NCBI RefSeq assembly: GCF_010728925.1
Contig: NZ_AP022608.1
Coordinates: 4,402,001 to 4,466,000 of the forward strand
DNA from: Mycolicibacterium gadium
Lineage (GTDB): Bacteria > Actinomycetota > Actinomycetes > Mycobacteriales > Mycobacteriaceae
DNA: 64,000 bases
Reading direction: 5' to 3'
Part shown: positions 1-8,815 of the stretch, piece after piece
Layout of the letters: every line of letters begins with the position of its first letter
How positions within the stretch are numbered: position 1 is the stretch's first letter
Translations under genes and position numbers: made by a program
Notes under the pieces: model-generated
Seen by the model: only the letters and a program-made list of their open reading frames with translations
Told to the model about the DNA's origin: nothing
The model's database searches: none

Positions 1-1973
1 GGCACACCGGACCGCAGCGCCTTGAACGCATCCGACAGGTAGCGCAACACCGCGCCCTCCGCGCGGGTCAGTCCGTACACGCTGACGTACTCACGGAATG
101 TGAACGCCCGCTCCCACATCTCGCGCACGACGGATTTCGGCGACAGCTGACCATCGGCGGCCCACGGGTTGGTCCGCAGATACACCTCGAAGGTGTACGC
201 CAGCAGTTCCTCCAGCGGACGCGGATAGGTGACGTCGTCGAGCAGTTCCATCCGCTCGTCGTACTCGATACCCTCGGCCTTCATCGCCGCGATGGCCTCA
301 CCCCGCGCCTTCTTCAACTGGGCGGCCATGATCTGACGCGGGTCCTCCAGCGTCGCCTCGATGACCGAGACGACATCCAGTGCATATGTTTCCGACTCTG
401 CATCAAGCACCTCGACCGCCGCCAGCGCGAACGTCGACAACGGCTGGTTCAACGCGAAGTCCGGAGGTAGATCCACCGTCAGCCGGTAACGACGCCCATC
501 GGGCTCGGGTTCAGGAAGCCGCTCCACGACACCCGCCTGCAGTAGCGACCGGGCGATACCCACCGCCTCGCGGATGTGCCGCAGCTGACGCTTGCGTGGC
601 TCGTGATTCTCGGTGAGCAGCCTGCGCATCGCGGCGAATGGGTCACCTGGGCGGTCGACGACATCGAGGATCATCGCCGTCGATACCCGCATGTTGCTGG
701 TAAGCGGTTCGGGGGTGGCGTCCACCAGCTTCGTCATCGTCGTCTCGCTCCAGGGCACCATGCCCTCGGGCGCTTTGCGCCGCACCAGCTTTCGCCGCTT
801 CTTCGGATCCTCAGCCACCTTCGCGAACTGCTTGAGGTTCTCCACCTCGTGGTCTGGTGCCTGGACGACGACGGTGCCGGCGGTGTCGTAGCCCGCCCGT
901 CCGGCCCGCCCCGCGATCTGATGAAACTCGCGGGCGTTGAGCAACCGGGTGCGGGTGCCGTCGTACTTCGACAGCGCAGAGAACAGGACGGTCCGGATCG
1001 GGACGTTGATGCCGACGCCGAGAGTGTCTGTGCCGCAGATGACCTTGAGCAAGCCGGCCTGTGCCAGCTGCTCGACAAGGCGTCGGTACTTGGGCAGCAT
1101 CCCGGCGTGGTGTACGCCGATTCCGTGCCTGACCAACCGCGACAACGTGGTCCCGAACGCGGACGAGAACCGAAAGCCGCCGATCAATTCGGCGATCGCC
1201 TTCTTCTCCTCCTTGGTGCACACGTTGACGCTCATCAGCGCCTGCGCGCGCTCCAGCGCCGACGCCTGGGTGAAGTGCACCACGTAGATCGGCGCCTGCT
1301 TCGTCTGCAGTAGGTCGCCGATCGTCTCGTGCATCGGCGTGGTGGCGTAGTAGTGGTGCAGCGGGACCGGCCGAACCGCGTTGGCCACCAGCGCAGTCGG
1401 CCTGCCGGTGCGCCGGGTCAGATCCTCGCGCAGGAACGTGACATCGCCGAGTGTGGCTGACATCAGCAGGAATTGGGCCTTCGGCAACTCCAGCAGCGGA
1501 ACCTGCCAGGCCCAACCTCGGTCGGGATCGCCGTAGAAGTGGAATTCGTCCATCACCACCAAGCCGATGTCGGCAGAAGCGCCTTCGCGCAAGGAAATGT
1601 TGGCCAGCACTTCCGCGGTGCAGGTGATGATCGGTGCGCCCGCGTTGACGGCGGCATCGCCGGTGAGCATGCCGACGTTCTCCGCACCGAACACGTCGCA
1701 CAGCGCGAAGAACTTCTCGCTCACCAACGCTTTGATCGGCGCGGTGTAGTAGCTGCGCCGCGTCGCCGCCAGCGCCGCGTACAGCGCGCCCGTCGCCACC
1801 AATGACTTGCCCGAACCGGTCGGCGTTGCGAGCACGACGTTCGCGCCGCTGACCAATTCGATCAGCGCTTCCTCCTGTGCGGGGTAGAGCACGGTGCCCT
1901 GCGCCTCGGCCCACGCCGCGAACGTGGTGAACAGCTCGTCGGGGTCGTCGAGGCGCGGGGCAATCAGGATCAT
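1..1973 (-). CDS. DUF3516-type DEAD/DEAH-box helicase, 3' end outside window
   Basis: Superfamily 2 ATP-dependent helicase, resembling the mycobacterial Rv1179c type from memory; cytoplasmic, natural nucleic-acid substrate unknown. I read it open from the ATG at 1973 to base 1, 657 codons without a stop, so the C-terminus is missing. The ATPase core is complete: Walker A ATPTGSGKS at residues 49-57, Walker B MDEFH at 141-145 (DEFH instead of DEAH), SAT at 172-174, and motif VI QIAGRAGRAG at 352-361. The segment after about residue 400 would be the family-specific DUF3516 region. The start lies 32 bp past the stop of the methyltransferase gene upstream, on the same strand. Helicase identity is secure; the biological role is not known to me. 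Confidence 0.88.
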   Translation of the reverse strand, partial: MILIAPRLDDPDELFTTFAAWAEAQGTVLYPAQEEALIELVSGANVVLATPTGSGKSLVATGALYAALAATRRSYYTAPIKALVSEKFFALCDVFGAENVGMLTGDAAVNAGAPIITCTAEVLANISLREGASADIGLVVMDEFHFYGDPDRGWAWQVPLLELPKAQFLLMSATLGDVTFLREDLTRRTGRPTALVANAVRPVPLHHYYATTPMHETIGDLLQTKQAPIYVVHFTQASALERAQALMSVNVCTKEEKKAIAELIGGFRFSSAFGTTLSRLVRHGIGVHHAGMLPKYRRLVEQLAQAGLLKVICGTDTLGVGINVPIRTVLFSALSKYDGTRTRLLNAREFHQIAGRAGRAGYDTAGTVVVQAPDHEVENLKQFAKVAEDPKKRRKLVRRKAPEGMVPWSETTMTKLVDATPEPLTSNMRVSTAMILDVVDRPGDPFAAMRRLLTENHEPRKRQLRHIREAVGIARSLLQAGVVERLPEPEPDGRRYRLTVDLPPDFALNQPLSTFALAAVEVLDAESETYALDVVSVIEATLEDPRQIMAAQLKKARGEAIAAMKAEGIEYDERMELLDDVTYPRPLEELLAYTFEVYLRTNPWAADGQLSPKSVVREMWERAFTFREYVSVYGLTRAEGAVLRYLSDAFKALRSGV

Positions 1974-2005
1974 CTCGAGGACCAGCCTGCCCTACGGCTG
2001 TCGCT

Positions 2006-2845
2006 TCAGCCGAATTCGAGCAGCGTGTATGCGCCGCGGTGTTGTCTTGTCGGCTTCCACTGCCAGAAGGCCGGGAACAACTTCTCGAACACGAAGCCTC
2101 GACCCTTGGGCATCGGCAGGTCGTGGACGGCTCGGATACCGGGCACCGTATCGGCCAGATCCGCCAGCTGATCGGGGGACAGGCTGAACGGCATCGGTGG
2201 GACGCGATAGCGTCGCGACGAGCGCATACCCTTCGGCGCCAAGCGCTTCACCATGACCGGCGGGAGGTCGAAGATCATCTGACCGCCGGGAAAGCGCCGG
2301 GCACACTCGGTGATCAGGGACATCGCCTCAGCCGGTTGCAGATACATCAGCAGGCCCTCCGCGGTGATGAAGACACCGTCGCTCGAGTCCACGGTGTCCA
2401 TCCAGGTGTAGTCCAGCGCGGACTGCGCGAGGGCGGTGATGCGCTCAGACGCCGGCAGCAGCCGCCGACGAAGGTCGATGATCGGCTGCAAATCGACTGT
2501 GATCCAACGGAATCCGTAATCGGGTAAGGCAGCGGTGAGGCGCCAGAAGCTGGTTTGCAGGCCTTCGGCGAGCGCGACCACAGTGGCGTTCGGATGCCGA
2601 AAAAGGTAGCGCGTCGCGGCTCGATCGAACGCGAGCGACCGCAGGGCCATCTCCTGACCCTTGCGGCGGCCGAACTTGTCGAAGTCGAAGTCGATCGCAT
2701 CGACGAGCCGGATCGCCATCGGGTCGTCGATGATGGCGTCCGGGTGGCGGGCTTGAAATGCCCTGCCGTTCAGCGTGAGCAGTGCCGTCTCCGAGACCCC
2801 GGTGAGCATGCTGGCGTCGGCACGGTCGCCGGATGTGTGTGCCAC
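2006..2845 (-). CDS. class I SAM-dependent methyltransferase, LCMT/TcmP family
   Basis: Predicted O-methyltransferase of 279 aa related to leucine carboxyl methyltransferases and polyketide TcmP enzymes. The N-terminal third has the family-typical pattern of a conserved TALLTLNGRA stretch followed by DDPMAIRLVD, and the Rossmann part contains VVALAEGLQTSFWR (about residues 89-102) and the acidic WITVDLQPIIDLRR strand that would hold the SAM ribose. The typical GxGxD-like loop is here AEGLQT. Start is GTG at 2845. The MFS gene ends 6 bp upstream, so the three minus-strand genes marR-MFS-methyltransferase may be co-transcribed. Substrate cannot be deduced; it differs from the mycobacterial TIGR00027 methyltransferase family. 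Confidence 0.75.
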   Translation of the reverse strand: MAHTSGDRADASMLTGVSETALLTLNGRAFQARHPDAIIDDPMAIRLVDAIDFDFDKFGRRKGQEMALRSLAFDRAATRYLFRHPNATVVALAEGLQTSFWRLTAALPDYGFRWITVDLQPIIDLRRRLLPASERITALAQSALDYTWMDTVDSSDGVFITAEGLLMYLQPAEAMSLITECARRFPGGQMIFDLPPVMVKRLAPKGMRSSRRYRVPPMPFSLSPDQLADLADTVPGIRAVHDLPMPKGRGFVFEKLFPAFWQWKPTRQHRGAYTLLEFG

Positions 2846-2851
2846 GCGGCA

Positions 2852-4108
2852 TCAAACCCGGACGGGCAGCGGGCCGGCGATGTTCGAGGGTCGGCACCAC
2901 AGCGCGACCAGCAGGCACAGCACGGCGGCGACGGCGAACGCCGCGTGCACGCTGAACGCGTCGGCGGTTCCGCCGAGCAGCGCGGCGGCGAGCGGTCGTG
3001 ATCCGAGGAAGCCGACGAGCCAGAGCGCCATGATCCGGCCTCGCAACTCCTCGGGGGCGCGCTCCTGCACCACGGTGCTCAGCCCGGTCATCGCCCAGCC
3101 GAAGCCCAGACCCGTCAGCGCGAACCCGCCGATTGCGAGCGCGGGTTCCGTCGCGGCCACAAGCACGGCGCAGCCCGCACCCAGGCCCGCCAATCCGATC
3201 GCCGACACGTTCGCCGACGCCATCCGGCCGCCCATGATCGCCAGCACCGCCATCCCCAGTGCCGCGCCGATGCCGAAGCTCGCCGACAGCACCCCGACCA
3301 GACGTGCGTCGCCGCCCAGTTCATCGGCCATCGATGGGGCGAGCGTGATCGACGAGTCGGATGCGAAGCCGACGGCACCCACGGCGATCAACGCCAGCAG
3401 CAGCGGGCGGTCGCGCCACACGTATCTGAGGGCGACCCGGACGCGGTAGTCCGTACCGTCCACCCGTACTGGCGGCGCCGGAAACCGCACGACGAGTAGG
3501 ACGACCGCGAACACCAGGTGCAGAGCGGCGCTGACGCCGAAGCCGGCCGCCGCCCCCAGATGTGCAGCGAGATAGGCACCGGACGCAGGACCGAGGATGC
3601 GTCCGATCGTCATGGGAATGCTGTTGAGCGCCATGGCTGTTGAGAGCTCGCCGTCGCGAATCAGATCCGGCACGATCGACTGCATCGCCGGACCACCGAC
3701 GACGAACCCGAAGCCGACCAGCAGCGTCCCGAGGAGAACGGGCGCGGCCACGGACATGCCCTGCTGCGAGGGCTGGACGAACAGCCACGCCGCGGTGAAA
3801 CCGGAACCGGCGACACACAGCACCCGGCCGAGCAGGATCTGCCGAGCGGGGTTTCCGGTGTCGGCCCATTTGCCGCTGGTCGGGCTGAGGATCAGTTGCG
3901 GCGCGAACTGGACGACGCCGACGAGACCCACCATCAGCGCGGATCGCGTCGCGTCGTACATCACGATCGCCGCGACGATGCCGTGCGTCCACACGGCCAC
4001 GACCGAGATCATCTTGCCCCAGAACAGCGCGCCGAAGACCGGGTCGAACATCAGCCGCAGAGCGCTGCGGGGCCCGGTCGGGGCGGCGGTGGTGGCTTCC
4101 GCGGTCAT
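2852..4108 (-). CDS. MFS transporter, EntS/tetracycline-type exporter
   Basis: Major facilitator superfamily membrane protein of 418 aa with about 12 hydrophobic segments. It probably exports small molecules out of the cell. The loop after TM2 reads SGKWADTGNPARQILLGR, a variant of the G-x-x-A-D-R-x-G-R motif of the MFS_3 group, and the central loop lies around residues 205-225. I chose the ATG at 4108 because the reading frame upstream is the overlapping marR gene read in another frame; this start overlaps the marR stop by 4 nt (ATGA), implying translational coupling. Encoded directly behind a MarR regulator, it is probably repressed by it and induced by the exported compound. Substrate unknown. 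Confidence 0.82.
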   Translation of the reverse strand: MTAEATTAAPTGPRSALRLMFDPVFGALFWGKMISVVAVWTHGIVAAIVMYDATRSALMVGLVGVVQFAPQLILSPTSGKWADTGNPARQILLGRVLCVAGSGFTAAWLFVQPSQQGMSVAAPVLLGTLLVGFGFVVGGPAMQSIVPDLIRDGELSTAMALNSIPMTIGRILGPASGAYLAAHLGAAAGFGVSAALHLVFAVVLLVVRFPAPPVRVDGTDYRVRVALRYVWRDRPLLLALIAVGAVGFASDSSITLAPSMADELGGDARLVGVLSASFGIGAALGMAVLAIMGGRMASANVSAIGLAGLGAGCAVLVAATEPALAIGGFALTGLGFGWAMTGLSTVVQERAPEELRGRIMALWLVGFLGSRPLAAALLGGTADAFSVHAAFAVAAVLCLLVALWCRPSNIAGPLPVRV

Positions 4109-4569
4109 CGGCCCGACGAGCTTTCGAAGCGTTCGGTCAGCTGCTCCAACAGGACGACGAGGGTGTCGACGTCGGCGTCGGGCCAGTCCGCGATGGTCTC
4201 GGCGACCAGCCGGCGTCGTCGCTCGGTCACCGTCGCCAGCGCGTTGCGGCCGAGTTCGGTGAGCACCAGCACGCAGCGGCGTTGGTCGTCGGTGGCGAAC
4301 GCCTTTGTCAGCAGTCCGGCGGCGACGACGGCGCCGACCGTGCGGCTGGCGGTCGAATGCTCGACGGCCATGTACTCGGCGACGTCGCTGACCGAGGCCC
4401 CATCGCCGGAGTTCTCGACGGCCCGCAGCACGCGCAGCGTTGACACGTTCGCGACCGGATCTCCCTCGAGGAGCCGCCGACGCCAACTCGGCCGCTGACG
4501 TGCGACGTGAAGGCGCGTCAGCAGCTCATCGAGATGGTCGTATCGCGAATGCGGCACGTATATATGCAT
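4105..4569 (-). CDS. MarR-family transcriptional regulator
   Basis: Winged-helix repressor of 154 aa. The HTH runs from ASVSDVAEYMAVEHSTASR (about residues 60-78) into the recognition helix region, followed by a wing containing DDQRRCVLVLTELGR, typical of MarR proteins. The start ATG at 4569 was preferred to the long upstream extension, which is arginine-rich and antisense to the NUDIX gene. The gene overlaps the MFS exporter by 4 nt and is divergent from the NUDIX gene, with an AT-rich inverted repeat covering its start codon; autoregulation together with the exporter is the simplest model. The ligand is unknown. Confidence 0.85.
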   Translation of the reverse strand: MHIYVPHSRYDHLDELLTRLHVARQRPSWRRRLLEGDPVANVSTLRVLRAVENSGDGASVSDVAEYMAVEHSTASRTVGAVVAAGLLTKAFATDDQRRCVLVLTELGRNALATVTERRRRLVAETIADWPDADVDTLVVLLEQLTERFESSSGR

Positions 4570-4582
4570 AGCACATACATAT
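4562..4582. promoter_or_regulatory. imperfect inverted repeat, probable MarR operator
   Basis: Arms ATATGCATA (4562-4570) and CATACATAT (4574-4582) pair at 7 of 9 positions around a 3-nt centre. The site is strikingly AT-rich in a GC-rich genome and overlaps the start codon of the MarR gene, 17 bp from the divergent NUDIX start. Its position suits autorepression; inference only. Confidence 0.5.
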
Positions 4583-4598
4583 TTACTATGGTCGAGCG

Positions 4599-5318
4599 GT
4601 GACCGTGACCTATGACGACGCGCTCCACGACCAGGTGCGGGTCCGACTCGCCGGCCATCAGCGCCGCGCCGTGACCGATCCGACCAAGCGGCACGCCGCC
4701 GTCGCCGTGGTCCTCGTCGACTCCGAGCTCGGCGAGGACCGGGTGGATCCGGCGCCCGTCGACGATTGGATCGGGGGCCGCCCGATGCCGGAAGAGGGTC
4801 TCGACGGGCGCATGGTCGACGTCTCCGGTGGCGCCGCGTTTCTGCTCTGCCGAAGGACGTCGCGGCTGAGGTCACACCCGGCCCAGTGGGCGCTGCCCGG
4901 TGGCCGCCTGGATCCCGGCGAGGACGCCGTCGACGCGGCGTTGCGCGAGCTGGACGAAGAGGTCGGGGTCACGCTGCCGCAGTCGTCGGTGCTGGGTCTG
5001 CTCGACGACTACCCGACGCGGTCCGGTTATGTGATCACCCCGGTGGTCATCTGGGGCGGCGGCCGGCTAGACCTGCGTCCCGCACCCGACGAGGTGGTGG
5101 CCGTCTACCGCGTCGGGCTGCATCAGTTGCAGCGTGACGATTCGCCGCGGTTCATCACCATCCCCGAGAGTCCGCGCCCCGTGGTGCAGATTCCGTTGGG
5201 CAATGACCTCATCCACGCACCCACCGGTGCGGTCCTGCTGCAGCTGCGCTGGCTCTGCCTCGAGGGCCGCACCGACGCGGTCGACGAGCTCGAACAACCC
5301 GTGTTCGCCTGGAGATAG
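4599..5318 (+). CDS. NUDIX hydrolase, CoA-pyrophosphatase-like
   Basis: Nucleoside-diphosphate-X hydrolase of 239 aa. The NUDIX box is complete at residues 102-124: G102, E108, R116-E117, E120-E121 and G123, which bind the catalytic divalent cations. Just before it, LRSHPAQWALPGG resembles the motif of NudL-type coenzyme A pyrophosphatases (R-S-x-x-L-R-x-H-x-G-Q), but the match is partial. Start is GTG at 4599; there is no strong ribosome binding site. The gene is divergent from marR and converges with helR, whose stop lies 2 bp away. Fold certain, substrate uncertain. Confidence 0.82.
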   Translation: MTVTYDDALHDQVRVRLAGHQRRAVTDPTKRHAAVAVVLVDSELGEDRVDPAPVDDWIGGRPMPEEGLDGRMVDVSGGAAFLLCRRTSRLRSHPAQWALPGGRLDPGEDAVDAALRELDEEVGVTLPQSSVLGLLDDYPTRSGYVITPVVIWGGGRLDLRPAPDEVVAVYRVGLHQLQRDDSPRFITIPESPRPVVQIPLGNDLIHAPTGAVLLQLRWLCLEGRTDAVDELEQPVFAWR

Positions 5319-5320
5319 CG

Positions 5321-7489
5321 TCAGGTGAGTCCGCTCAGCGCCGTGGGCAGCGCCGCGCGGTGCAGCACACCGAGCCGCTGGGTGGCTCGGGTCAGCGCGA
5401 CATAAAGCTCGGCCGCGCCGCGCGGTCCCGCGGCCAGGATCCGGTCCGGATCGACCACCAGCACGGCGTCGAACTCCAGACCCTTGGTCTCCGACGGCGG
5501 TACCGCACCGGGCACGTCCGGTGGCCCGATCACCGCGCTGGTGCCCTCCCGCTGCGCTTCGTCGTCGACGAATTCCTGTATGGCGTTGGCTAATTCGTCA
5601 TCGGAGACCTGGCGCGACCACGGCAGCACTCCGGATGCGCGGACCGAGTCCGGTGGCCGGATGTCGGGCGCGAACTCCGCGAGCAACGCGGCGGCGACAG
5701 CCATGATCTCCGCGGGTGTGCGGTAGTTCACCGAAAGGGAACGGTAGACCCACCGGCCGGGCACATACGGCTCGAGCATCGTGTCCCACGCCGTCGCGCC
5801 TGCCGCCGATCGTCGCTGGGCCAGATCGCCGACCACGGTGAACGACCGGTTCGGACAGCGCCGCATCAGCACCCGCCAGTCCATCGCGGACAGTTCCTGC
5901 GCCTCGTCGACCACGACGTGCCCGTAGGTCCAATCCCGGTCTGCGGCAGCGCGTTCGGTGAGATCGCGGGTGTCGAGTTCAGTGAAGCGTTCCGCCAAAT
6001 CCTCGGCGTAGAGCAGATCCTGGGCGAGCAGATGGTCCTCGTCGTCCATCAGATCCTCGCGGCTGATCATGTTGTCCAGCACGCCGGCCGCGAACGCGGT
6101 CTCCGCTTTCCGCTCCCGCTCGGCGGCGTCGTCGGCCACCGTGTCACGGCCCAGCAGGTCGACGAGTTCGTCGAGCAGCGGTACATCCGAGACGGTCTAT
6201 GCGTGTCCATCGACTCGATGCAGCACCTCGTCGCCCTGTGCGGCGCGCAGCCGTTCGGGCGAGGAGTACAACTCGGCGAGCAGGCCCTGCGGTGTCAGGA
6301 TCGGCCAGAGCTCGTCGAGCGCGGCGGTGAACACTTTGTGGTCTGCGAGCTCATCGATCAGGGTCGTCCGGAGTTGTTCCCACGCATCGCGATCCTCCCG
6401 GGTCAGCCAGCCCCTGCCGATGCGCGCGATGGCGCGTTCGGTGAGGACGTAGGTGATGATCTCCGTGAATACGTGGCGAGCGTCGTTGTGTGGCTTGCCG
6501 CTCGTGCGGGCCTCCTCACGAGCCCACTCCGCGGTGTCGGCGTCGATGCGCACCGTGACGTCCGCCAGCTCGATCGGCAGCGGATCCTTCGGCAGCCGTT
6601 GCCGATCCGCGACCGCGGCGGCCAGCACGTCGAGCATCTTCAAAGAGCCCTTGACCCGCGCGACCTCGTCGGCGTCCTCGGCGGTGACGCGCATTCCGGG
6701 CACGAGGCCGCCGACGGTCATGAACACGACGTCGGACTCGCCAAGCGAGGGGAGCACGCGGCCGATGTGGTCGAGGAACGCCGGGTTGGGACCGATCACC
6801 AGAACACCGTGGCGTTCCATCCGCTTGCGCTGGGTGTAGAGGAGGTACGCGACGCGGTGCAGCGCCACCACGGTTTTGCCGGTGCCCGGCCCGCCCTCGA
6901 TCACCATCACGCCGAGATGATCGCTTCGGATGATCTCGTCCTGCTCGGCCTGGATCGTGGCGACGATGTCGCGCATGCCCCCGCCGCGCGGTGCGTTGAT
7001 CGCGGCCAGCAGCGCGGCATCCCCACGTTCGTCACCGGTGGGACGGCCGAGCACCTCGTCGGTGAAGTCGACGAGCCGCCGACCGCGGGTGTGGAACTGG
7101 CGGCGCAGGCGCATGTCCTCGGGGCTGGCGGCGGTCGCGATGTAGAACGCGCGGGCCGCGGGTGCCCGCCAGTCGAGCAGCACCGGCTCCTTGTCCTCGT
7201 CGAGAATTCCGATGCGGCCGATGTACGAACGTTCGCCGGTGACGCTGTCGAGCCGGCCGAAGCACAGACCGCTGTCGGCGACCTGGAGGCGCGTGGCCTG
7301 TTTGGCCAGCGCTCGCACCTCGACGTCGCGTGCCACAAGCGTGCCGCCGTCCATGCGGTCCACCGGGGCTGCGAGTGCGTCGCTGTACTTGCCCTTCACG
7401 CGCGCGCGTTCGGCGTCTAGCCGTGCGTACAACCCGTCGACGTAAGTCTGCTCGGAGCGCAACTCGTCGTCATAGTCCTGCTTGGACAC
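5321..7489 (-). pseudogene. helR: RNA polymerase recycling helicase-like ATPase HelD/HelR, interrupted by in-frame TAG
   Basis: UvrD/Rep-like superfamily 1 ATPase of the actinobacterial HelD/HelR group, which removes stalled RNA polymerase and, in some actinomycetes, displaces bound rifamycin. From the GTG at 7489 the frame covers 723 codons including the stop, near the family length. Walker A GGPGTGKT is at about residues 196-203. Codon 431 is TAG (6199-6197). The reading frame continues unchanged afterwards with TVSDVPLLDE, then VVVDEAQE (motif II), GDLAQRR and the C-terminal LYVALTRATQ. Homologues as I remember them have Trp directly before TVSDVPLLDE, so a single TGG to TAG change explains it. 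A product ending at residue 430 would lack motif II and the second helicase lobe. Alternatives are a sequencing error or suppression. Confidence 0.85.
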
Positions 7490-7539
7490 GTGCCCCCAAA
7501 ATCGTCGGCTGTACGCGAGCTCTCTGAGCAGGCGCAATG

Positions 7540-7557
7540 CAGCTTAAGCCTAAGCTG
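7540..7557. repeat. perfect inverted repeat between divergent genes
   Basis: Arms CAGCTTA (7540-7546) and TAAGCTG (7551-7557) with a 4-nt centre. It lies in the 75-bp divergent gap between helR and the metallophosphoesterase gene, 8 bp before the ATG of the latter. It could be an operator or a small hairpin in the 5' leader. It does not resemble the rifamycin-associated element that I know from helR promoters. Confidence 0.45.
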
Positions 7558-7564
7558 GCGGCCA

Positions 7565-8749
7565 ATGTTCATCGTGGTGCTCAGCGCGGTCCTGGCGCTC
7601 ATGAACGTCTACGTGTGGAAGCGGTTCGTCAAGGACACCACGCGGCCGGGCCGCACCCGACGGACCCTGACGGCGGCGCTCGTCGGGCTGTGGGTGCTGC
7701 TGCTGGCGGCGCTCGTCGTGCCGCGGTTCACCGACGTCTCCAAGGCCGGCTGGTACGCGTGGCCGGGCTACCTGTGGTTCGGGGTGCTCGTCTATCTGTT
7801 CCTGACATTGCTCGCGCTCGAGCCGGTGCGGCTGGCGTTGCGTGGCTGGGCCAAGCGACAACCGCAAGCACCAAAAGCACCCGAAGAGCCTGCCGAGCCC
7901 GATCGCCATGCGCTGAATCGCCGGATGTTCCTCGCGCGAGCGAGTGCGGTCGCCGCCGGGGCGGCGTCGGTCGGCCTGGTCGGCGTCGGCACGGCCACCG
8001 CGCTGGGACCGCCTGACCTGCTGCGGGTTCCGGTGCGACTGCGGCGGTTGGATCCCGCGTTCGGCGGGTTCCGCATCGCGTTGGTATCCGATATCCATCT
8101 CGGGCCGCTGGTGGGGCGGGCGCACACCGAGCGCATCGTCGAGATCATCAACGCCGCGGAGGTCGACCTGGTCGCGATCGTCGGGGATCTGGTGGACGGC
8201 ACCGTGGCCGAACTCGGGCCCGCGGCCGCACCGTTTCAGGATCTGGCCGCACCGGAGGGCACATTCTTCGTCACCGGCAACCATGAGTACTTCGTCGAGG
8301 ACACCGCCGAATGGCTGAACGAGCTGGAGCGGTTCGGAGTCCAGACGCTGCGCAACGAGAACACCGCGATCCGGCGCGGCGGCGCCGCCTTCGACCTCGC
8401 GGGCATCAACGACATCGCGGGCGAGCAACGCGACGACCCGCCCGACTTCGACCGCGCCCTTGCGGGAGTCGACGACTCACGACCGACGATCCTGCTCGCG
8501 CACCAACCGGTCATGGTGTCCGAGGCCGCCGCCCGCGGAGTCGACCTGCAGCTGTCCGGGCACACCCACGGCGGGCAGATGTGGCCGTTTCACTACGTGG
8601 TCGAAATGGTGCAGCCGTCACTGGCGGGCCTGTCGACCGTTGATGACACCCAGTTGTACGTCACCCGCGGGGCGGGGTTCTGGGGGCCGCCCGTCCGGAT
8701 CGGCGCACCGCCCGACATCACGGTGCTGACGCTGGAAGGCGAGTCCTAG
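7565..8749 (+). CDS. membrane-anchored calcineurin-like metallophosphoesterase
   Basis: Binuclear-metal phosphoesterase of 394 aa (YkuE/YaeI-like). The N-terminus has several hydrophobic segments in the first 85 residues and another near residues 125-145, with a twin-Arg-like NRRMFLARASA stretch. The catalytic domain follows: DIHLGPL (about 177), GDLVDG (about 207), GNHEY (about 238) and GHTHGGQ (about 333), the complete metal-ligand set. ATG at 7565 was chosen because the upstream extension lies inside the divergent promoter. Related proteins act on lipid or UDP-linked substrates at the membrane; the actual substrate is unknown. Confidence 0.86.
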   Translation: MFIVVLSAVLALMNVYVWKRFVKDTTRPGRTRRTLTAALVGLWVLLLAALVVPRFTDVSKAGWYAWPGYLWFGVLVYLFLTLLALEPVRLALRGWAKRQPQAPKAPEEPAEPDRHALNRRMFLARASAVAAGAASVGLVGVGTATALGPPDLLRVPVRLRRLDPAFGGFRIALVSDIHLGPLVGRAHTERIVEIINAAEVDLVAIVGDLVDGTVAELGPAAAPFQDLAAPEGTFFVTGNHEYFVEDTAEWLNELERFGVQTLRNENTAIRRGGAAFDLAGINDIAGEQRDDPPDFDRALAGVDDSRPTILLAHQPVMVSEAAARGVDLQLSGHTHGGQMWPFHYVVEMVQPSLAGLSTVDDTQLYVTRGAGFWGPPVRIGAPPDITVLTLEGES

Positions 8750-8765
8750 CGGTGGCCATTGACAT

Positions 8766-8796
8766 GTTGACACAGATAGCTAGTCTTTGTGTCAAC
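8766..8796. promoter_or_regulatory. perfect 9-bp inverted repeat, probable TetR-type operator
   Basis: GTTGACACA (8766-8774) and TGTGTCAAC (8788-8796) are exact reverse complements separated by 13 bp. The left arm contains TTGACA, a consensus -35 hexamer, so a bound repressor would occlude the promoter. It sits 19 bp before the ATG of the DUF2236 gene, which is followed by a TetR gene. Inference: target of that TetR regulator. Confidence 0.65.
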
Positions 8797-8815
8797 CGAG
8801 ACATCGGAGGGCGCC

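Noticed and set aside
6139..6197. Frameshift in helR between its two halves
   Set aside because: Both halves are in the same reading frame (distance divisible by three) with intact similarity in between; a nonsense codon explains it fully.
5918..7420. 500-codon plus-strand open frame opposite helR
   Set aside because: Antisense to a clear helicase gene, His/Arg/Val-rich composition, no family features; a by-product of GC-rich codon use.
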